Shown here one piece after another: positions 6,679 through 11,868 of a stretch of DNA of 11,868 nt. Below the pieces are notes generated by a model. It ran no database searches. It saw only the letters and a program-made list of their open reading frames with translations, and was not told the DNA's origin. Positions within the stretch are counted from its first letter, which is position 1. Each line of letters starts with the position of its first letter. Origin of the DNA: an uncultured Gemmatimonadota bacterium (GTDB lineage Bacteria > Gemmatimonadota > Gemmatimonadetes > Gemmatimonadales > GWC2-71-9); contig CAMLLJ010000075.1 in the NCBI GenBank assembly GCA_946480845.1, forward strand, positions 1 to 11,868, read 5' to 3'. A program made the translations under genes and the position numbers.

Positions 6679-7959
6679 TTACGGCTTCTGCCCGTGGGGC
6701 TGGTCGTAATGCGCCTGGATGTTGCCGTTGCTGGTGAGCTGCAGCAGAACCGTGAGCGCCACGGCGTCGCTGCCCGGCTCGTAGATGGTGAAGCGGGCCT
6801 TGTCGCCCGAGTTCTTCCCCTCACCGTCGTCCACCAGGGTGAACTCGATGCGCGACCCGTCGACGCCGTTCAGGCGGCCGATGCCTTCGCCATGGAACGT
6901 GTCGAACGGCGCCACCGGCGGATGGGGCTCGATGGCCGGGTCGTCCTGGCAGTTCGCGAAGGTGATCGGCTTGTCGAGGTGCCACTTGTTGCCCCCGGCC
7001 CAGTTGAGCTCGAGGTTGTTCGACAGGGTGATGTCGCAGTGCAGCGTGAAGCCGTAGGTCACCGTGACCCCGCTGGTGGCCGTCACCGTGCCGCCGCCGC
7101 CCGTCATACGGCCGTTCAGGAGCTCTTCCGCGACTGGCTCGACGGCGAAGATGTAGTCGTTGTAGTCGGAGTCGAGCGGAAATGCGCCCGGGCTGAGGCT
7201 GAGCTGGTTGTCCTCGGTGCCGACCAGGTAGCGCGTTCCGTCGGCGTTGATCATGAGCGCGAACTGCTGGAAGGGCACACCGGCGAAGCCGCCGTCCGCG
7301 TCGGAGCAATCGTACTCGGGCGAAAGGCACCCGCTGGTCTGGGTGTTGAAGGTGTTCCTGATGTAGAAGCCCCAGTCGTCGCCGCCGGTGTTGATGGTCA
7401 GCGACGAATTGATGGTGCTGCTGCTCCAGGCCGCGACCGGGTGGAACTGGTAGGCGCCGCCGATCCGGGTGAACCAGCCCACCTCGCTGGCGAGGCCGTG
7501 GTACGCGCCGACGAGCGTGACGTTGTACTCGAAGTCGCCGTCGAACATGAAGGCCGTCGCATCCTCGCCCTCCGCTCCGTCCCCGAAGTACGAGGTAAAG
7601 CCGCCCCGGTTTGCGAAGGATCCCGCCGTCTCGTTCCGGCAGGTGCTCAGGATCGAGCCCGATGCAAAGAAGCCGATGTTGCAGCCGCGCGAAGGCACCG
7701 GATCGTCGGCCGAGTTGTTGTCCCAGAACTCGGTGGTGGTGCGGATGCTGTTGTCGGCCACGATGGTGTTGGTGAACGCGCCGGCCGGGGTCCCGGGAAC
7801 GATGACTTCGGCCGGGGTCGGCACCGACAGGACCTGCGGCTGGTTCCCGACGCCAAAGGACGGGGCGCCGTCGCCGGTCGGCCCCGTCAGCGCCGAGTCA
7901 CTGCAGCCGGCGATGAGTGCGACCACGGCGAGCGCCGCGAGCGAACGATTGCGCTGCAT
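6679..7959 (-). CDS. Lipoprotein with DUF4114-like and second C-terminal beta domain
   Basis: A 426-residue predicted lipoprotein. Residues 1-19 are a lipoprotein signal peptide with lipobox LIAGC, so C19 becomes the lipidated N-terminus. The middle part (about 95-275) is Gly/Asn/Asp-rich and beta-like; DWGFYIRNTF at 195-204 and DSDYNDYIF at 263-271 match the DxDYNDxxF signature of DUF4114, a putative calcium-binding extracellular domain. The C-terminal part (about 283-420) begins GRMTGGGG and includes YGFTLHCD, NNLELNWAGG and an Asp/Gly-rich loop, resembling a separate beta domain found in other secreted high-GC bacterial proteins (possibly the post-COAP-1 type, low certainty). Six cysteines after C19 (C93, C107, C211, C218, C308, C337) could form disulfides. 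The ATG follows GAGGAG (7967-7972) at seven bases; a 47-codon in-frame extension upstream would hide the signal peptide. Single-gene transcript; role probably surface or adhesive, unproven. Confidence 0.8.
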   Translation of the reverse strand: MQRNRSLAALAVVALIAGCSDSALTGPTGDGAPSFGVGNQPQVLSVPTPAEVIVPGTPAGAFTNTIVADNSIRTTTEFWDNNSADDPVPSRGCNIGFFASGSILSTCRNETAGSFANRGGFTSYFGDGAEGEDATAFMFDGDFEYNVTLVGAYHGLASEVGWFTRIGGAYQFHPVAAWSSSTINSSLTINTGGDDWGFYIRNTFNTQTSGCLSPEYDCSDADGGFAGVPFQQFALMINADGTRYLVGTEDNQLSLSPGAFPLDSDYNDYIFAVEPVAEELLNGRMTGGGGTVTATSGVTVTYGFTLHCDITLSNNLELNWAGGNKWHLDKPITFANCQDDPAIEPHPPVAPFDTFHGEGIGRLNGVDGSRIEFTLVDDGEGKNSGDKARFTIYEPGSDAVALTVLLQLTSNGNIQAHYDQPHGQKP

Positions 7960-8037
7960 GCTGGGGCTCCTCACTGGTGGGTTGGTCAGCCGACCGAACG
8001 CGCAGCGGCCCGCGCCCCCGGGGATGCCCGAGGCCAT

Positions 8038-8110
8038 GACCTGCTTGCGGTCGATCAACTGCCGGGACTGACAAAGGGGAAGCGACCCAACGGCATGCAA
8101 GCTTCAGGCC
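8038..8110 (-). promoter_or_regulatory. Candidate structured 5' leader of the lipoprotein mRNA
   Basis: In the minus-strand RNA, GGCCU-GAA-GCUUGC (8110 to 8097) can pair with GCAAGC-AGGUC (8048 to 8038), giving 11 base pairs interrupted by a three-base bulge and including one G-U pair. Inside it UGCCG (8095-8091) pairs with CGGCA (8064-8060), closing a 26-base loop. The structure ends about 80 bases before the start codon. I do not recognise a known riboswitch consensus. In GC-rich sequence such pairing can arise by chance, so this is a candidate only. Confidence 0.3.
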
Positions 8111-8112
8111 TT

Positions 8113-8132
8113 ATTTCTTGACGCCAAGAAAT
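8113..8132. repeat. 8-bp inverted repeat ATTTCTTG-acgc-CAAGAAAT
   Basis: Perfect 8-base arms around a four-base centre, in an A+T-richer patch about 155 bases upstream of the lipoprotein start. Size and symmetry fit an operator for a dimeric regulator or a short hairpin in the leader RNA. No second copy was noticed in the window. Confidence 0.4.
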
Positions 8133-8257
8133 TCGACAGTGGCCCCCTAAGGCACTGCCAATAATGGACTTGAGTTATTTGCCGCGATTCCGGTGCGGGC
8201 GGCCGGGCTGAGGTCGTGGATCGGGTTCAACGCCCGGCTGTTGAATCGGCCCCGCGA

Positions 8258-8277
8258 CCGGCCGAGGGGACGGCCGG
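8258..8277 (-). terminator. GC hairpin abutting the M56-HEAT stop codon
   Basis: CCGGCCG (8258-8264) and CGGCCGG (8271-8277) form a perfect 7-bp stem with a six-base loop, starting on the base next to the TAG stop (8278-8280). No T-run follows in the minus direction, so it is at best part of a Rho-dependent or hairpin-only terminator or a 3' stabilising structure. Confidence 0.35.
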
Positions 8278-11028
8278 CTACCTCGCCAGCGCGTCCTCGA
8301 ACAGCTTGCGCGCCCGCGGATCGTCGCTCTCGGCGAGGGCCTCAAACGCATGCCTGCGGATCCCGGGATCGGTGTGCGAGCGCGCCGTGGTGACCAGCAG
8401 GGTGAACGCCGCCTCGCCCTCGACCTCGCCAAGCGACTCTATCACCTGGCGCCAGACCTCTTCCGGCGGGCCCGAGTCCAGCAGCTCGCGCGCGAGCGCC
8501 ACGAACTGGTCGGCCGGGCCCATCTCACCCAGCGTCTCGATGGCCCGGCGGCGCACGTCAGGGTTCCCGTGGTTCCTGGCGGCACGGGCAATGACGGCCC
8601 AGGCGCGGGGGTGTCCCGTCTCCGCGATCGTCTCGATCGCCTCGTCCACGACGTCGGCATCGCGTTCCTCGGCGATCAGCGCCTCGAGCTTCGCCACCGT
8701 CGCGTCGCTCTGCGAGGCTTCGCCCATCGTCTCGATCGCCTCGCGCCGCGCGTCCACGCTCGGGTGCGATTTCGCCAGCTCCTCGACGATCGCCAGCGCA
8801 CCGGGGTCGTGCAGCTCGCCCAGCGTCTCGATCGCCTCCCGCTGGATGTCGGTGTCCGGGTCGCTGCGGGCGATGGCGGCGAGCACCGGGACCGCCTCCG
8901 CGGGTGCGGCACTCTCGCCGATCGTCTCGACCGCCTCCCGGCGCACGTCCGCACTCGGATGGCTCCGCGCGAACTCGACCAGCAGCGGGAAGCTGCGGGG
9001 ATTGCCGCTCTCACCGAGCGACTCGGCGCCCTCGCGCTGGATGTCGGGATCGCGATCCGCGCGCACGATTCCGGCGAGCGCGTCCACCGACCGGTCGTCG
9101 CCGCGCTCGCCCAGGCCCTCGACGGCCTCGCGCCGGGCATCGGCATCCTCGAGCGAGCGTGACAGGGCGATCAGCGTGTCGCTGGCCGCGGGCAGGTCCA
9201 TCTCGCCCACCGACTCGGCCGCTTCGCGGCGGACGTCGCCCGACCGGTCCCGGCGCGCGGCGCGCGCGAGCGTGTGCAGCGCTGCGGGAACCGGATGGCG
9301 GCCCAGCCACTCGATGGCCTGGACCCGCACGTCGTCCGGCTCGCGGCCGTCCACCCAGCCCACGAGATGCGGCACCACGAGCGCGCTCGTCGAATGCACG
9401 CCGAGGATGGCAACCAGGTCCTCGCGGAGCTCCGCGCCGGGTGCGTCGTCGTAGAGCCCGCGCACCAGCGGCACGCTCTCGGCGTCGCTGCCCTGCCCCA
9501 GCCACATCACCGGACGGTCCTCGAGGTCCACGGGCAGCGCGAGACTCGAGGCGTGCACGCGTGCGAGGACCGGGCGGCCGCCCTGGCCCACCGTGTAGAG
9601 GAAGAGCACGGCAACGTCATCGGGCATGCCGCCGCCCACCAGCGTCGCGAGCCTGACGCCGGGCACGTAGAAGCCCTCGAAGTCGCCGAAGCTCACGATG
9701 CGGCCCCGCAGGTTGATGCCCGGCCCCCGCATTCCCTCCCGCTCGAGGCGCCCGATGTAGATCGAGCGGTTCTCCGCCGCGGCCAGGGGCTCGATCAGAT
9801 AGCCGACCCAGTAGGCGCGGTCCCCGCGGCGGCGCGCTTCATCGCGCGCCCACTGCCAGCGCGAGGCGAGGGGGCCCGGCGGTGCGTGCAACACCGTGTC
9901 GGCGCCGACGTCCGCGGCCTGGACCGCAGGCGTCCGGGCCGCCTCATTGGCCTCGAGGTCCCGTCCGGCGCTGGCGAGGAGTGCCGCCGCGACCAGGACC
10001 GAGCTGCCGACGATCCAGCGCGGGAAGGCATCGGCAGGTCCGGTGCCGGGGGCGACCAGCCGGCGGATGCGCTCCAGCAGCGGGCCACCCGTGGCCGCCG
10101 CGACCAGCGCAGGCACGCCGGCCCGCCGCTCCGCGAGCCGGAGCAGGGCACGCGCGTAGTCCTCCGGGTTGCCGCAGACGCGCATGGCGACGTCGTCGCA
10201 GCACTGCTCGCGCGCCTCGCGCACCCGGCGGGACACGAACCACACCGCGGGATGGTAGAAGAACAGGGTCTCGATCGCCGACTGCACGAGGTTGGCGACG
10301 AAATCGTGGCGCATCACATGCGCCAGCTCGTGCGCGATGATCGCCTCCACCTGCTGCGCGGTGAGCCCGGTGAGTGCCACCGCCGGCAGCAGCACGACCG
10401 GCCGCAGCCATCCGACCACGCCAGGCACGGCCAGGCGCGTGGACTCGACGATGGTGACGGGCCGCCGGATGCCGAGCCGCTGCACCAGGCCGCGCAGCAT
10501 CGCCTGGTGCGCGCCGCCGGCCGGCCGGGTGCCCTGGCGGGCGAGCCGATGCGCCTCAAGCCAGGCATCGAAGAGCCGGAGCGACAGGATGAAGACGCCG
10601 GCGAGCCAGCAGGCGACGAGGATCGGAAGAAAGCGCGCGAACGAAGCGAGGTTCAGCGGGGCCAGCCGCGTAAACCGTTCACCCGGCACGGCAGCGGGAG
10701 CAGCGGCAGGAGCGGCAGCCGGTGATGCGACGGCCTGCAGCTCCGGGGCCGGCGAGGCCGGTGCTGCGACCGGGACCACAGCAGTCTCACCTCCAGCTGC
10801 GGATGCGATCGCGGGCTCTGTGCTCGAGTGGCTCGAGACCGTCGCGAACTGCATCGCTGTGGCGACCGGCAGCGCCAGCATCACGAGCATGGCCACGACG
10901 CCCAGCGCATACCGCGCGTCCGGCGTCCGCAACCAGCGTACGGCGACGGCAAATACGGCGGCCACGATCGCGCCCTGCCACACGAAGTGCAGCAGCGCCC
11001 AGCCGACGGCGGCGACGAGCGATGTCAT
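8278..11028 (-). CDS. BlaR1-like M56 metallopeptidase fused to a HEAT-repeat array
   Basis: A 916-residue membrane protease-sensor. Transmembrane helices are seen at about 8-30, 39-60, 130-150 and 338-355, with an Ala/Pro linker (about 86-115) between the second and third. The M56 domain lies at about 170-300: zinc motif HELAH at 233-237, HDFVANLVQ, FFYHPAVWFVSRRVREAREQ and a probable third ligand E274 before CCDD. By analogy with BlaR1 this domain faces the cytoplasm and the C-terminus is outside. In place of a penicillin-binding sensor there is a segment of unknown fold (about 375-530, YWVGYLIEPL, IVSFGDFEGFYVPGVRL) and about 11 HEAT repeats of 31-34 residues (about 560-916) with a recurring pattern like VRREAIETLGE. 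BlaR1 relatives cleave their BlaI partner or themselves on sensing a ligand. The ATG overlaps the BlaI-type gene (ATGA, 11025-11028), so the two are one unit. The signal sensed is unknown. Confidence 0.93.
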   Translation of the reverse strand: MTSLVAAVGWALLHFVWQGAIVAAVFAVAVRWLRTPDARYALGVVAMLVMLALPVATAMQFATVSSHSSTEPAIASAAGGETAVVPVAAPASPAPELQAVASPAAAPAAAPAAVPGERFTRLAPLNLASFARFLPILVACWLAGVFILSLRLFDAWLEAHRLARQGTRPAGGAHQAMLRGLVQRLGIRRPVTIVESTRLAVPGVVGWLRPVVLLPAVALTGLTAQQVEAIIAHELAHVMRHDFVANLVQSAIETLFFYHPAVWFVSRRVREAREQCCDDVAMRVCGNPEDYARALLRLAERRAGVPALVAAATGGPLLERIRRLVAPGTGPADAFPRWIVGSSVLVAAALLASAGRDLEANEAARTPAVQAADVGADTVLHAPPGPLASRWQWARDEARRRGDRAYWVGYLIEPLAAAENRSIYIGRLEREGMRGPGINLRGRIVSFGDFEGFYVPGVRLATLVGGGMPDDVAVLFLYTVGQGGRPVLARVHASSLALPVDLEDRPVMWLGQGSDAESVPLVRGLYDDAPGAELREDLVAILGVHSTSALVVPHLVGWVDGREPDDVRVQAIEWLGRHPVPAALHTLARAARRDRSGDVRREAAESVGEMDLPAASDTLIALSRSLEDADARREAVEGLGERGDDRSVDALAGIVRADRDPDIQREGAESLGESGNPRSFPLLVEFARSHPSADVRREAVETIGESAAPAEAVPVLAAIARSDPDTDIQREAIETLGELHDPGALAIVEELAKSHPSVDARREAIETMGEASQSDATVAKLEALIAEERDADVVDEAIETIAETGHPRAWAVIARAARNHGNPDVRRRAIETLGEMGPADQFVALARELLDSGPPEEVWRQVIESLGEVEGEAAFTLLVTTARSHTDPGIRRHAFEALAESDDPRARKLFEDALAR

Positions 11029-11402
11029 CGGGATCCTCCGGGCAGCGAGTCGAGGAGCGCCCGGATCTGCCGGAGCTCCGCCCTGGTGGTCGGGGCCGCC
11101 GACAGCGCCTGCATGACGAGGTCGAGGCGGGACCCGCCGAACGCGCGGTCGAGGAGGTCGGCGACGAGCCGCTGCTGCGTGGCGTCCTCGCTCACGGCGG
11201 CAGTGTAGACGTGGCTCCGCGCGGCGGCATCGCGGGTGACCAGGCCCTTCTCGGTCATGATCTGCAGGAGCTTGAGCACGGTGGTGTAGCCGACGTCGCG
11301 CTCGAGGTCGGCATGCACCTCACGGACGGTGCTGGGCCCGCGCTGCCATAGGACGCGCAGCAGCTCGAGCTCAGCGGGGGTAGGCTGGGGGGTGTCGGTC
11401 AT
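11025..11402 (-). CDS. BlaI/MecI/CopY-family transcriptional repressor
   Basis: A 125-residue winged-helix repressor. TPAELELLRVLWQRGPSTVREV (8-29) and GYTTVLKLLQIMTEKGLVTRD (38-58) match the helix-turn-helix and recognition region of the BlaI/MecI family, followed by the SHVYTAAV wing and a C-terminal dimerisation helix region (TQQRLVADLLDRAF). In this family dimers block a promoter until the partner M56 protease triggers their cleavage. The staphylococcal cleavage pair Asn-Phe aligns roughly with Q98-A99 in LVMQAL, so the cut site, if any, differs. It is encoded just upstream of, and overlaps, the M56-HEAT gene. Two palindromes in front of the ATG are the obvious binding sites. The ATG lies eight bases after the likely -10 box, so the mRNA may be almost leaderless. 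Confidence 0.94.
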   Translation of the reverse strand: MTDTPQPTPAELELLRVLWQRGPSTVREVHADLERDVGYTTVLKLLQIMTEKGLVTRDAAARSHVYTAAVSEDATQQRLVADLLDRAFGGSRLDLVMQALSAAPTTRAELRQIRALLDSLPGGSR

Positions 11403-11410
11403 GGACCCAC

Positions 11411-11437
11411 CTTATACGAAGACCTTCGTATTGTCAA
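11411..11437 (-). promoter_or_regulatory. Promoter of the BlaI/M56-HEAT operon
   Basis: On the minus strand a perfect -35 TTGACA (11437-11432) is followed after 15 bases by TATAAG (11416-11411). The spacer is two bases shorter than ideal, which often goes with regulated promoters. The expected transcription start is about 11404, within zero to two bases of the ATG at 11402. Confidence 0.7.
11414..11431. promoter_or_regulatory. Operator 1 for the BlaI-type repressor
   Basis: ATACGAAGACCTTCGTAT is an 18-base palindrome with 8-base arms and a two-base centre. It fills the promoter spacer between -35 and -10 and covers half of the -10 box, so a bound dimer would block RNA polymerase. It shares the TACGAA...TTCGTA half-sites with operator 2. 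Confidence 0.8.
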
Positions 11438-11453
11438 TACGAACCGGTTCGTA
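11438..11453. promoter_or_regulatory. Operator 2 for the BlaI-type repressor
   Basis: TACGAACCGGTTCGTA is a perfect 16-base palindrome touching the upstream edge of the -35 box. Its centre lies 23 bases from that of operator 1, about two helical turns, so two dimers could sit on the same face of the DNA. The half-site begins TAC as in the TACA/TGTA boxes of known BlaI, MecI and CopY operators but has GAA instead of A. Confidence 0.8.
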
Positions 11454-11479
11454 GCATATCCCCTAGATGCCTGGAAACG

Positions 11480-11505
11480 AAAAAAGGCTGCTCGAGTGAG
11501 CAGCC
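11480..11505 (-). terminator. Rho-independent terminator of the tRNA cluster
   Basis: In the minus direction GGCTGCTC (11505-11498), a four-base loop, and GAGCAGCC (11493-11486) form an 8-bp stem followed at once by TTTTTT (11485-11480). It lies 18 bases after the tRNA-Lys gene and insulates the BlaI operon from tRNA transcription. Confidence 0.93.
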
Positions 11506-11523
11506 CCCTTCGATGCCGATCGA

Positions 11524-11596
11524 TGCGCCGCGTAGGAATCGAACCTACAACCTAGTGATTAAGAGTCACTTGCTCTGCCAATTGAGCTAGCGGCGC
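11524..11596 (-). tRNA. tRNA-Lys (anticodon CTT)
   Basis: A complete 73-base cloverleaf. The acceptor arms GCGCCGC and GCGGCGC pair perfectly, the discriminator is A, the anticodon loop is CTCTTAA (anticodon CTT, reads AAG) and the T-arm is GTAGG-TTCGATT-CCTAC. The 3' CCA is not encoded. It is the last gene of the cluster before the terminator. Confidence 0.96.
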
Positions 11597-11610
11597 GCAC
11601 TCCGGTACCA

Positions 11611-11682
11611 TAGCCCCAACGGGAATCGAACCCGTCTCTCGACCTTGAAAGGGTCGCGTCCTGACCGATAGACGATGGGGCC
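11611..11682 (-). tRNA. tRNA-Glu (anticodon TTC)
   Basis: A 72-base gene with acceptor arms GGCCCCA and TGGGGCT, so the first pair is G1-U72 rather than G-C. The anticodon loop is CTTTCAA (TTC, reads GAA), the T-arm is ACGGG-TTCGATT-CCCGT and the discriminator is A. CCA is not encoded. Confidence 0.96.
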
Positions 11683-11708
11683 GGGCTCTCCCCGAGGTTG
11701 CTCTGGCA

Positions 11709-11781
11709 TAGCGCTAACGGGATTCGAACCCGTGTTTGGGCCTTGAGAGGGCCCCGTCCTAGTCCCCTAGACGATAGCGCC
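11709..11781 (-). tRNA. tRNA-Glu (anticodon CTC)
   Basis: A 73-base gene with acceptor arms GGCGCTA and TAGCGCT (again G1-U72). The anticodon loop is CTCTCAA (CTC, reads GAG), in a GGGCC/GGCCC stem. The T-arm is ACGGG-TTCGAAT-CCCGT and the discriminator is A. CCA is not encoded. It is a second glutamate isoacceptor next to the TTC one. Confidence 0.96.
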
Positions 11782-11814
11782 GTGTGACTGCTCCTGCCCT
11801 TCGACTCCTCCCAA

Positions 11815-11868
11815 CAGGCCCGGCAGGACTCGAACCTGCAACCCCCGGTTTTGGAGACCGGTGCTCTA
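11815..11868 (-). tRNA. tRNA-Trp (anticodon CCA), 5' end outside the window
   Basis: The 3' 54 bases are present: the end of the D-arm (TAGAGCA), a CCGGT/ACCGG anticodon stem with loop CTCCAAA (CCA, reads UGG), the T-arm GCAGG-TTCGAGT-CCTGC, the acceptor half CGGGCCT and discriminator G, as usual for tRNA-Trp. CCA is not encoded. Confidence 0.94.

Larger units (their letters stand above)
7960..8277. other. 318-base non-coding region: leader of lipoprotein gene and 3' end of the M56 gene
   Basis: No credible gene is seen here on either strand. In the minus-strand sense the region holds the 3' side of the M56-HEAT gene, then the promoter and untranslated leader of the lipoprotein gene. I see three structured elements, listed separately: a hairpin touching the M56 stop codon, an 8-bp inverted repeat near 8122, and a foldable leader at 8038-8110. 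A minor inverted repeat TTCAAC/GTTGAA (8226-8231 and 8240-8245) lies between. The A+T-richer patch around 8105-8180 contrasts with its surroundings and is the likeliest promoter site, but no clear -35/-10 pair can be named. Confidence 0.6.

Noticed and set aside
7960..8100. 47-codon in-frame N-terminal extension of the lipoprotein
   Set aside because: It would bury the lipoprotein signal peptide, while GAGGAG sits seven bases before the ATG at 7959.
6610..8121. 503-codon plus-strand open frame opposite the lipoprotein gene
   Set aside because: It is a GC-driven antisense frame with no recognisable domain; the minus strand encodes a signal peptide, lipobox and known motifs.
8118..8140. TTGACG as a plus-strand -35 box
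   Set aside because: The sequence 17 bases downstream is GC-rich with no -10, and no plus-strand gene follows.
8520..9120. CRISPR-like regularly spaced short repeat
   Set aside because: The 96-99 base spacing is a multiple of three, lies in one open frame and is explained by HEAT repeats.
9274..10725. 483-codon plus-strand open frame opposite the M56-HEAT gene
   Set aside because: Composition is His/Arg/Ala-rich shadow coding and it runs opposite an unambiguous M56 peptidase.
11403..11412. AAGGTGG as ribosome-binding site of the BlaI-type gene
   Set aside because: It overlaps the probable -10 box, so with a start near 11404 it would not be in the mRNA; kept only as an alternative if transcription starts further upstream.

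Overview
The window is a high-GC bacterial chromosome segment packed with short-gap or overlapping genes. The gene families suggest Gemmatimonadota or a related phylum: a BlaI-type repressor paired with an M56 peptidase fused to a long HEAT-repeat array, a PafA-like phosphatase, and a DUF4114-like lipoprotein. The lineage is an inference from gene content and GC content; no rRNA or marker gene is present to confirm it. I see no insertion sequence, integrase, CRISPR array or prophage module.

Layout. (1) Positions 4613 down to 1, minus strand, look like one operon of six genes: a TPM-domain membrane protein with zinc ribbons, a secreted SIMPL/DUF541 protein, a stand-alone receiver domain, a PafA-like secreted phosphatase, a small YkgJ-type CxxxCxxCC protein, and the N-terminal part of a secreted M19 dipeptidase that runs off the left edge. 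Two junctions are ATGA overlaps. Four of the six products carry signal peptides, so the theme is the cell envelope and scavenging of phosphate and peptides. (2) Divergently, 4766-6604 plus strand, lies a tightly coupled three-gene operon that resembles E. coli yqjDE in layout: a DUF883/YqjD-like tail-anchored helix, a DUF1469/holin-superfamily two-TM protein, and a DUF3618 protein with a second DUF883-like segment and an LEA-like charged helical tail. It ends at a perfect 15-bp hairpin shared with the convergent neighbour. (3) 7959-6679 minus strand encodes a lipoprotein with a DUF4114-like segment (DSDYND) and a second C-terminal domain. A roughly 300-base non-coding region lies upstream, with a foldable leader. 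(4) 11402-8278 minus strand is a BlaI/MecI repressor overlapping by ATGA a BlaR1-like M56 metallopeptidase. Its extracytoplasmic part is about 11 HEAT repeats in place of a beta-lactam-binding domain. Two TACGAA/TTCGTA palindromes exactly bracket a perfect TTGACA box in front of this pair, which indicates autoregulation. (5) 11868-11524 minus strand is a tRNA cluster (Trp, Glu-CTC, Glu-TTC, Lys-CTT) closed by a classical hairpin-plus-T6 terminator; none of the genes encodes CCA.

The strongest candidate for an undescribed system is region 4: a complete regulatory circuit (operators, repressor, membrane protease, HEAT-repeat sensor) whose signal is unknown. The conserved-looking but functionally obscure operon of region 2 and the TPM/SIMPL/receiver set at the head of region 1 are secondary candidates. 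Outside the operator pair and the terminators, regulatory claims are tentative.
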